DNA of 5,128 nucleotides. Source: an uncultured Legionellales bacterium (GTDB taxonomy: Bacteria; Pseudomonadota; Gammaproteobacteria; UBA1113). The position numbers and the translations under genes were made by a program. Below are positions 1 through 4,826 of this stretch, piece by piece. The stretch lies in assembly GCA_945956945.1 (NCBI GenBank), contig CAMFJO010000089.1, positions 1-5,128 of the forward strand, written 5' to 3'. Positions within the stretch are counted from its first letter, which is position 1; each line of letters starts with the position of its first letter. The notes beneath the pieces are model-generated. The model was not told the origin of the DNA. It did no database searches and worked only from the letters and a program-made list of their open reading frames with translations.

Positions 1-387
1 GCTAAGAACAGCCAAATGTCGCTTATTGGTTTCTATAGTTTTATCCAGCGCACCGCTTTCAAATCCTGCCTTCTTAAGTTCTTCCTTTTTGAGTTTTGCT
101 GCATCCAGATTTCCCTCGTAATAAGCCATTAATTTTATACCTGCATGGAGGAGCGTCTCATAATCTTCTATAGCTTCCTGATAGAGCTCAAGGCTATTTG
201 CAGAGAACGCGCTCTTTTTTTTCTGCACTCCCTCCAGGTGTTCAAACATATCGTGATAGCTGTTATCGGCCTGTAATTGTATAGCCGCTATGTTCCATTC
301 ACTCGGTAATCCTCTGACAAGTCGGTTAAAACTTCCTCGAAGAGATTCAAGTTGCTCATGCTCTAAAAAACGGGATGCAGTGGACAT
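1..387 (-). CDS. Unrecognised hydrophilic protein, N-terminal 129 residues (runs off left edge)
   Basis: The frame stays open from an ATG at 385-387 to the window edge, giving 129 codons without a stop, so the C-terminus is missing. The start is supported by an AGAAGG Shine-Dalgarno (plus-strand 396-401) 8 nt upstream and by a plausible promoter further up. The protein starts MSTASRFLEHEQLESLRGSF and has no signal peptide or membrane segment, so a cytoplasmic (or secreted without a classical signal) location is likely. It is rich in Glu, Lys, Leu and Ala. The part after about residue 55 (an AAAAAG lysine run, then YQEAIEDYETLL and AAKLKKEELKKAGF) looks strongly helical and possibly coiled-coil. 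All five isoleucine codons are ATA, unlike the other genes here, which may mean a separate origin. A run of eight A (coding strand, 215-222) could permit slippage. I do not recognise a family and assign no function. Confidence 0.72.
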   Translation of the reverse strand, partial: MSTASRFLEHEQLESLRGSFNRLVRGLPSEWNIAAIQLQADNSYHDMFEHLEGVQKKKSAFSANSLELYQEAIEDYETLLHAGIKLMAYYEGNLDAAKLKKEELKKAGFESGALDKTIETNKRHLAVLS

Positions 388-427
388 ATTATATACCTTC
401 TTTATTTAATGTAATATTAACCAATGC

Positions 428-456
428 ATTTTAACGGAATTAGCCAGCCAAATCAA
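428..456 (-). promoter_or_regulatory. Probable sigma70-type promoter for the left-edge gene
   Basis: On the minus strand a TTGATT -35 (451-456) and a TAAAAT -10 (428-433) are separated by exactly 17 bp. They lie about 40 bp upstream of the start codon at 387, leaving an AT-rich leader of roughly 35 nt that contains the AGAAGG ribosome binding site. Each box has two mismatches to consensus at most. If real, the left-edge gene is transcribed independently of the trp transport operon on the same strand. This is a visual match only. Confidence 0.5.
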
Positions 457-467
457 CAAACGTCCGG

Positions 468-536
468 ATGCTCAATGGGGTTTTGGGAGTGAAAAAGCGG
501 TTAGGATGGGTTTACATTTGTTTAATAATTGAGCAT
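468..536. repeat. 9-bp inverted repeat in the gap behind the trp operon
   Basis: ATGCTCAAT at 468-476 is the exact reverse complement of ATTGAGCAT at 528-536, with 51 bp between. In RNA the stem could grow by a G-U and a G-C pair at its base (467/537, 466/538). The repeat fills most of the 157-bp gap between the ATPase stop codon and the next gene on the same strand, and ends 12 bp upstream of that gene's proposed -35. No run of U follows, so a standard intrinsic terminator is not supported. It could be a folded mRNA 3' end, a regulator site or chance. Confidence 0.4.
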
Positions 537-544
537 TCAGAGGG

Positions 545-1264
545 TTAGTAACATCGTGCCAGAAGCGCTTCAGCGGTCAAATCTTTTTTATCGTCGCTTT
601 CAATACAATCGTGCACAACGCCTTCTTTTAAGGCGAGAATTCTATCGCCATAGGCTAGGGCGTGGTTGACATTGTGTGTCGTTAATAATGCAGTGATATG
701 GCGTTCATGAATGATGCGTGCCGTTAAAGCCATTAAATGTTCTGCTGTTTTGGGATCCAGCGCGCTGGTGTGTTCGTCCAATAATAATATTTCAGGCGGG
801 TACAATACGGCCAATGCCAAAGCGAGCGCCTGTTGTTCGCCACCCGATAAACGCGCCACCAATACATCCAGTTTGTGCGACAAGTTAGGGTTAAAGGTAT
901 GCAAATAATCGGCTAAGGAATCAATGGGATCGTGCCCCTGCCTTTTTATCATTAATTGGTAATTTTCAAAAATGGTTAAGCTTAGAAAAAGATTGTCTTG
1001 CGCATTTTGCGTTAAAGTGTGAATACAATGCGCGCGTGTACACGTTGATATCGTATGAATGTCTTTATCGTGCAAAAGTATCTTGCCGCTATTCATTTTG
1101 TAACGGCCATCTAATAATTTTAATAAGGAGCTTTTGCCAGAACCATTGGCGCCCAATACCACGACGCAATCGCCTTTTTGTACGGTGTAGTTGATATCTT
1201 TCAATATGGGCCGTTCCAGGGCAGGATAGTGCAGATTGACGTGTTCAAATTTAACTAAGGTCAT
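545..1264 (-). CDS. trpZ: ABC transporter ATPase of the TrpXYZ type
   Basis: This 239-residue cytoplasmic subunit should bind and hydrolyse ATP to drive the importer encoded just upstream. All ABC signatures are present in order: Walker A GANGSGKSS (38-46), Q-loop Gln86, signature LSGGEQQ (139-145), Walker B EILLLDE with catalytic Glu164 (158-164), D-loop SALD (167-170) and switch His197 in LLTTHN. Nothing essential is missing, so it should be active; it is slightly short for the family. The ATG overlaps the permease stop by 1 nt (TGATG), and no strong ribosome binding site is seen, which suggests coupled translation. It is the last gene of the operon and contains no tryptophan. The ABC ATPase call is near certain. 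The link to tryptophan comes from the partner subunits (COG1101-like set) and the leading trpR, not from the ATPase itself. Confidence 0.9.
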   Translation of the reverse strand: MTLVKFEHVNLHYPALERPILKDINYTVQKGDCVVVLGANGSGKSSLLKLLDGRYKMNSGKILLHDKDIHTISTCTRAHCIHTLTQNAQDNLFLSLTIFENYQLMIKRQGHDPIDSLADYLHTFNPNLSHKLDVLVARLSGGEQQALALALAVLYPPEILLLDEHTSALDPKTAEHLMALTARIIHERHITALLTTHNVNHALAYGDRILALKEGVVHDCIESDDKKDLTAEALLARCY

Positions 1265-2136
1265 CAGGATAATCTCGTTTTTTGGGTAGCCGTACGTAAA
1301 AATAAGGCAAGTAATACGCCTAACAATAATTTTAAGTAAATGGGGTTGATATTCAAACGCAATAAACTGTTTAAAATAAAGAAATAAAGGGCAATGCCAA
1401 TGAAAGCGGCCAACAATTCGCTGCCCGCGCGTAAATAATGTTTTTTAATAAAGGGTAAAAGAATGTGTTGTCCTAAAATAATGGCGCCAATGCCGACTAA
1501 GGTCATGCCGACACCCATGCCAATATCGGCATAACCAATGATTTGCGCCGTGATGGCGCCAGAGGCGGCGGCTAGTAAATTATTTAAACCAAATCCGCTG
1601 ATACGCAGATAAGTGACGTTATAACCTTGTCGCGACAATAAGGCTGCATTATCCCCGAAGGCGCGTAAACACAATCCCAGGCGGCTTTGTAGCAGCGCAT
1701 AAAAAGCGATGACGAAAAGGCCTATCAGTAAAGCGACACTTAACCAGCCCAGCACATTGCCATGCCCAAAAGCAGTGCTAAACAAGGTAGGTGTCGTTAA
1801 TAAATTAATATTGGGTCTGCCCATAATCGCCATATTGACACTGTACAAAATAAAGGAACTTAAAATACCCGCTAATAAAGGATCCACTTTACCGCCGTTC
1901 TGTAAAAAAGCGGTAAAACTACCGGCGAGCGCGCCACACAACAAGGCAGCTGCGAAGGCAAGATAGGGGGAAAAGCCCATTGTCACCAATTGTGCGAATA
2001 CCCCCGCGCCCAAAACAAAGCTGCCATCAATCGTCATATCCGTCGCACGCAAAATGGTATAACTTAAATTAATGCCGAGTGCCAGCGGAATTAAGGTTAA
2101 AGATTGCGTTAAGGTTGCTAACAGTAAAGCGATCAT
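1264..2136 (-). CDS. trpY: ABC transporter permease of the TrpXYZ type
   Basis: This 290-residue inner-membrane protein is almost entirely hydrophobic, with about eight or nine membrane segments by eye. It would form the transport channel, probably as a dimer. Family-like landmarks are TDMTIDGSFVLGAG at about 32-45, after the first segment, and MGRPNINLL at about 105-113; both fit the COG4120 group, related to branched-chain amino acid permeases. The start ATG overlaps the stop of the substrate-binding gene by 4 nt (ATGA, 2133-2136), and its own stop overlaps the ATPase start by 1 nt. Only one Trp occurs, around residue 131. Substrate identity is inferred from the trpR partner and the family's COG name. 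Related transporters of this family can differ in substrate, so another aromatic or branched amino acid is possible. Confidence 0.88.
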   Translation of the reverse strand: MIALLLATLTQSLTLIPLALGINLSYTILRATDMTIDGSFVLGAGVFAQLVTMGFSPYLAFAAALLCGALAGSFTAFLQNGGKVDPLLAGILSSFILYSVNMAIMGRPNINLLTTPTLFSTAFGHGNVLGWLSVALLIGLFVIAFYALLQSRLGLCLRAFGDNAALLSRQGYNVTYLRISGFGLNNLLAAASGAITAQIIGYADIGMGVGMTLVGIGAIILGQHILLPFIKKHYLRAGSELLAAFIGIALYFFILNSLLRLNINPIYLKLLLGVLLALFLRTATQKTRLS

Positions 2137-3122
2137 TTGACGGCACCCAGACGATCACCCGTGACATCCACAATCGCATAATGCTGTAAATCCGCTTGTT
2201 TTTGGATGGCCGACAGATCTTGACCTTGTAAAGCTAAGGCTTTCTTGTTAATAAATACCGATAAATGCGTCATTTTTACCACCGGAATATCCGTAGTGGG
2301 CGTGCCTTGTAAAATTTGTAAGGCCACTTTAGCGCCTTCGACGCCGATTTGGTATTCTTTAACCCCTAGGGCGAAGCCAGCACCATTTTGCACGGAACCA
2401 TCGTCTGAGGTGATCAAGGGGATATGTTTGTCATCCGCAGCTTTAGACAAAGTGGCAATGCCGCTGACGACTAAAACATCCTTTAAGACAATAATGCCTT
2501 CGGTTTGGGGTGATAAGGATTGGGATACACTGTATAAATCAGGTAAAGCGGTGATCATGCGTTGATTGATTTGCAGCCCCAGTGCAGCCCCTGCTGCTAC
2601 CGCTTCTTTGACCTGCGGATCTATTTTATCATTGTTACTATAGACGATGGTAAATTGTTTTTTTTCAGGATAAATTGCATGTATAAATTGTATGGTTTGT
2701 GTGGGGGTAATTTCATCGTCTACCAGTGCAAGCTGGCTGTTAGTGCGCGCGCTGTCAGGTAAGAGTGCAGCCAAGCCGACAATGGGGCGATCTTTAATCA
2801 TACTCGCGGTCATTTCAGTGGTTTGGGTAGCAATAGGGGCGAATAGATCGATGTTTTTACTTTGTAATTGTAGAATCATCGAGCGTTGTAAATTGATGTC
2901 GCCTTGGGCGCGCATCACTTGAAATTCCACCGGCCGCTTCAGATTGGCCGATAAGGTATCTTCAAAACCCTGTGTAATTTCATCCATAGCAGGGTGTTCA
3001 ATGGGAATAATAATACCTACCTGAATTGCTTTTGGGGCTGCCGTTTTAGGGGGTGTATTGTCATGGCATCCTGTGATGAATAACAGACTTATCAAACTTA
3101 AATAACAAAATACTTGTTTCAT
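2133..3122 (-). CDS. trpX: Substrate-binding lipoprotein, ABC_sub_bind family (TrpX-like)
   Basis: This 329-residue protein should capture the substrate in the periplasm and deliver it to the permease. It begins with a lipoprotein signal: a short basic start (MKQ), a hydrophobic stretch and the lipobox ITGC with the lipidated Cys19. The mature part has the type I periplasmic-binding fold pattern of alternating strands and helices, with IQVGIIIPIEHPAMDEITQG near 38-57 and a C-terminal lobe including ITSDDGSVQNGAGFALGV and YQIGVEGAKVALQIL. These are characteristic of the ABC_sub_bind (DUF534, COG2984) family, and the length is usual. The ATG lies 1 nt after the trpR stop and has a strong AGGGGA ribosome binding site (3128-3133) inside the trpR end. 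No Trp residue is present. Family membership is firm; tryptophan as ligand is inferred from the leading trpR. Confidence 0.9.
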   Translation of the reverse strand: MKQVFCYLSLISLLFITGCHDNTPPKTAAPKAIQVGIIIPIEHPAMDEITQGFEDTLSANLKRPVEFQVMRAQGDINLQRSMILQLQSKNIDLFAPIATQTTEMTASMIKDRPIVGLAALLPDSARTNSQLALVDDEITPTQTIQFIHAIYPEKKQFTIVYSNNDKIDPQVKEAVAAGAALGLQINQRMITALPDLYSVSQSLSPQTEGIIVLKDVLVVSGIATLSKAADDKHIPLITSDDGSVQNGAGFALGVKEYQIGVEGAKVALQILQGTPTTDIPVVKMTHLSVFINKKALALQGQDLSAIQKQADLQHYAIVDVTGDRLGAVK

Positions 3123-3123
3123 T

Positions 3124-3405
3124 CTAATCCCCTAATAATTTCTTCAATGTTCGCCGCTGTTCTGCCGTTAACCGTTTTAACTCATTAGAACCACGGGTAA
3201 TTTTAGCGATGCTGACATTACATTGTTCCGCTATTTCCCGTTGCGTTAATTCTTCTGCCAGCAAGGCCTTAACAATACACAACCGTGCCGCAATACTTTG
3301 ACGTTCCTCGTGGGTTAAAAATAAATCCAAAAACTGTGCTAAGCGCGGCACATCCCGTTCTTTGGCACAAAATGCCACAAATTTTAACCAATTGTCCTCT
3401 GTCAT
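3124..3405 (-). CDS. trpR: Tryptophan-responsive repressor TrpR
   Basis: This 93-residue all-helical DNA-binding protein should act as a dimer that binds its operator when L-tryptophan occupies the corepressor pocket. The helix-turn-helix region lies at about 53-76, from LTQREIAEQCNVSIAKI to ITRGSNEL. Aligning by eye to E. coli TrpR (offset 13) keeps the residues matching Thr44 (Thr31), Arg54 (Arg41), Arg84 (Arg71) and Gly85 (Gly72), while Ser88 is Glu75 here. The N-terminal arm is about 13 residues shorter than in E. coli. The start ATG has a GGGAG ribosome binding site (3411-3415) 5 nt upstream. It is the first gene of the operon, one base before the binding-protein gene, and is probably self-regulated through the operator upstream. 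That pairing implies its main job here is to control tryptophan uptake. Confidence 0.95.
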   Translation of the reverse strand: MTEDNWLKFVAFCAKERDVPRLAQFLDLFLTHEERQSIAARLCIVKALLAEELTQREIAEQCNVSIAKITRGSNELKRLTAEQRRTLKKLLGD

Positions 3406-3426
3406 AAGTTCTCCCGGCTGTATTTT

Positions 3427-3446
3427 TGTAATGCTACACCATTACA
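3427..3446. promoter_or_regulatory. Probable TrpR operator over the trpR -10 box
   Basis: A perfect inverted repeat, TGTAATG at 3427-3433 and CATTACA at 3440-3446, is separated by 6 bp, 20 bp in all. It completely covers the -10 hexamer (3431-3436) of the operon promoter. The size and symmetry match the E. coli TrpR operator, and the outer GTA of each half agrees with it, but the central CTAG core does not. Placement over the promoter of trpR itself makes TrpR the obvious ligand. Binding would block RNA polymerase and give tryptophan-dependent autorepression of the whole operon. The DNA symmetry is seen; the protein that binds is inferred. Confidence 0.68.
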
Positions 3447-3459
3447 TCAGTGTCGTCAA
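3431..3459 (-). promoter_or_regulatory. Promoter of the trpR-trpXYZ operon
   Basis: On the minus strand TTGACG (-35, 3454-3459) and TAGCAT (-10, 3431-3436) are spaced by 17 bp. The -35 has one mismatch and the -10 two mismatches to sigma70 consensus. The expected transcription start is an A near 3424, giving a leader of about 19 nt before the trpR ATG at 3405. That is too short for a leader peptide with attenuator hairpins, so control should act at initiation. Confidence 0.72.
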
Positions 3460-3507
3460 GGGTTTTGTTACACTTTTTTAAAAAGGGATGTAGGGGTAGA
3501 TTCAAGG

Positions 3508-3521
3508 GCTTAGCGCTAAGC
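3508..3521. promoter_or_regulatory. 14-bp perfect palindrome in the divergent intergenic region
   Basis: The sequence GCTTAGCGCTAAGC is a perfect palindrome with no spacer. It lies 11 bp upstream of the -35 box of the rightward gene and 48 bp behind the -35 of the trpR promoter. A flanking CAA (3503-3505) and TTG (3522-3524) extend the symmetry if two bases are skipped. Position and symmetry fit a binding site for a dimeric regulator, most likely acting on the rightward gene. It does not resemble the TrpR operator. No regulator is identified. Confidence 0.45.
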
Positions 3522-3532
3522 TTGTGCACTTC

Positions 3533-3561
3533 TTGACCTTTAAATAAAAAATGTCTATACT
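3533..3561 (+). promoter_or_regulatory. Strong sigma70-type promoter for the 342-residue orphan gene
   Basis: TTGACC (-35, 3533-3538) and TATACT (-10, 3556-3561) are separated by the optimal 17 bp, which is AT-rich. Each hexamer differs from consensus at one position. Transcription should start near 3567-3569, at the base of the hairpin described next, and leave a 5' UTR of about 65 nt. This is the best promoter match in the window and suggests substantial expression. Confidence 0.8.
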
Positions 3562-3563
3562 AC

Positions 3564-3607
3564 TGTTGGTTTTAATCTCACCAGAGCGGGTGAGACTAAA
3601 ACTAATA
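3564..3607 (+). other. Long 5'-UTR hairpin at the transcript start
   Basis: Positions 3564-3582 can pair with 3589-3607 around a 6-nt loop (AGAGCG). Eighteen of nineteen positions pair, including two G-U, with a single A-C mismatch at 3575/3596; the top is a 7-bp TCTCACC/GGTGAGA stem. The stem begins within a few bases of the predicted transcription start and ends 16 nt before the ribosome binding site (GAGG, 3624-3627), which it leaves free. A 5'-terminal stem of this kind is expected to protect mRNA from degradation. It could instead be a target for a regulator or small RNA. No U-run follows, so it is not an intrinsic terminator. Confidence 0.7.
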
Positions 3608-3633
3608 TAACATTAAAAAAAGCGAGGTAAATC

Positions 3634-4662
3634 ATGGCGGCAAATGCTAGCGGCGCAACATACTTTTTATTAATCAAATCGGGTCAATTAAACATTGACA
3701 GCTATCAACAAGTTCTTAGTACAGGGGAATACCAAGAGGGCAACAATCATTTTATTCTGGTGGATAAAACCGGACAGAAAGTAGCGCCTAACAATTTAAG
3801 AATACAAAATAGTTTGTTGGTGTATCCCGGTAATCCTGGTCAAGTCTTGGTGAATTATGGCGTTTCACCCGAGCAATGGCAATTTAAAGCGCCAACAGAG
3901 CGCCAAAAAGGCGGTGGATTGGCTGTTCTTGCCGGCGAATTGACGAATGATAGGGGTGGCCAAGCTTTTCCGTTACCAACGCGATTTGATGGTTATGGTG
4001 CGCAATTTAAAAGTACCAGTACACAAGAAGAATTAGGGTTGAAGCAATTGCAACGTTTACAGACATTACAAGGAGAAGGACAGCATGTCATCGTGCCTTT
4101 GACCGTTAATCCTGGTGTTTTTTCACCGGAGCAGGGCATGGTTCAAGTAGAACAAACTGAAAAGCGGCCCACAGTTATCGACGATTTTGTGGTAGCGGGT
4201 GAAGAAGAAGAAATTCCCGTTCATCAAAGTTATTATCTGGCCTTTTGGGGCGGAATCGTAGCGAGTTCTGGGGAGAGTGATTTACCGGGAATATATGTGG
4301 AGGCCTTAAAAAATTTGCCCCAATTTGACTGTGAGACGCAGATTGAATTGTTAAAATCTAAACGAGTCGTATTAGCGGAACTGCAAAAGTATGCAAAAGC
4401 GGATTTTAATTCCTCTGTTCCGGAGGATTCCAAACGGGTGAGAGCCGTGAGTTTCTTCGGTAGCGTGGTAGGACATAGGCATGAAGCTGCGGTTCACGCC
4501 CTGGCAAAACAGATCCGCGAAGCAGAAAATGTGGAAAAGATCCATCATGTCTTAACTGCGGCATCGAATAACCTCAGTGCGGGCGGATATCAGGAGGCAG
4601 TTAAGAACGCTTTGCAAGTATTATCACAAAGAAAATTATCAGCCTCACAATTTGGCTGTTAA
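3634..4662 (+). CDS. Orphan 342-residue soluble protein of unknown function
   Basis: The gene is well supported: a strong promoter, a GAGG ribosome binding site (3624-3627) 6 nt before the ATG, and a full open frame to TAA. I do not recognise the family. There is no signal peptide or convincing membrane segment. The N-terminal 120 or so residues look beta-rich (ATYFLLIKSG, NHFILVDKTGQKV, SLLVYPGNPGQVLVNYGV) and end in a Gly/Pro/Phe-rich stretch. The middle holds an acidic run, EEEE at 190-193. From about residue 225 to the end it looks mostly helical. The last ten residues, RKLSASQFGC, are polar with a terminal Cys. In a Legionellales host a type IV effector would be one idea, but nothing here proves it. 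It is transcribed away from the trp operon, shares only the intergenic region, and has 10 of 12 Ile codons as ATT or ATC, so it looks resident. Confidence 0.88.
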   Translation: MAANASGATYFLLIKSGQLNIDSYQQVLSTGEYQEGNNHFILVDKTGQKVAPNNLRIQNSLLVYPGNPGQVLVNYGVSPEQWQFKAPTERQKGGGLAVLAGELTNDRGGQAFPLPTRFDGYGAQFKSTSTQEELGLKQLQRLQTLQGEGQHVIVPLTVNPGVFSPEQGMVQVEQTEKRPTVIDDFVVAGEEEEIPVHQSYYLAFWGGIVASSGESDLPGIYVEALKNLPQFDCETQIELLKSKRVVLAELQKYAKADFNSSVPEDSKRVRAVSFFGSVVGHRHEAAVHALAKQIREAENVEKIHHVLTAASNNLSAGGYQEAVKNALQVLSQRKLSASQFGC

Positions 4663-4686
4663 GGTACCTTCTGATTGTTCAAAGCA

Positions 4687-4713
4687 GCTCACCCTGCAAG
4701 TGTCGGGGTGGGC
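4687..4713 (+). terminator. Weak candidate terminator after the orphan gene
   Basis: GCTCACCC (4687-4694) can pair with GGGTGGGC (4706-4713), 8 bp with one G-U, around an 11-nt loop. It starts 24 nt after the stop codon at 4660-4662. The stem is GC-rich, but the tail is only GATACTTTTC, a short and interrupted U-run beginning 5 nt later. It is placed where a terminator is expected, but may be inefficient. Confidence 0.4.
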
Positions 4714-4726
4714 GATACTTTTCGTC

Positions 4727-4826
4727 TTTCACACTACAAGTTTGTTGCTCGCTCGCTTTGGCTCATCATGTATGTTTAGATACATTTCTCGCCAAATGTT
4801 CACACGCGCTTTCTTGTAGTTCGAAA
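4727..4826. repeat. 100-bp nested interrupted palindrome between convergent genes
   Basis: Four paired blocks share one centre (between 4776 and 4777): TTTC/GAAA (4727-4730 with 4823-4826), ACTACAAG/CTTGTAGT (4733-4740 with 4813-4820), TTTGGC/GCCAAA (4757-4762 with 4791-4796) and ATGTAT/ATACAT (4768-4773 with 4780-4785). The unpaired stretches between blocks are equal in length on the two sides (2, 16 and 5 nt), and the tip loop is 6 nt. This co-register symmetry is hard to explain by chance. It resembles a decayed palindromic element such as a MITE or REP-like repeat; with only one copy in view this cannot be tested here. It could also serve as a folded 3' end for both converging transcripts. 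Confidence 0.6.

Noticed and set aside
711..2922. Several short plus-strand open frames opposite the trp operon (for example 711-908, 1709-1966, 2245-2565, 2562-2762, 2692-2922)
   Set aside because: They lie antisense to strongly supported family genes, have no recognisable domains or ribosome binding sites, and overlap one another.
3406..3426. Tryptophan attenuator or leader peptide before trpR
   Set aside because: The predicted leader is about 19 nt, with no Trp-codon cluster and no alternative hairpins.
3583..3620. 5'-UTR hairpin as an intrinsic terminator or riboswitch
   Set aside because: No U-run follows the stem on either strand, and no known riboswitch core is recognisable in the approximately 65-nt leader.
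4233..4433. Minus-strand open frame inside the orphan gene
   Set aside because: It is antisense to a gene with a good promoter, ribosome binding site and long frame, and shows no independent start signals.
4577..4819. Plus-strand 80-codon open frame running from the orphan gene into the palindrome
   Set aside because: It starts inside the orphan gene in another frame, has no ribosome binding site and mostly translates repeat sequence.
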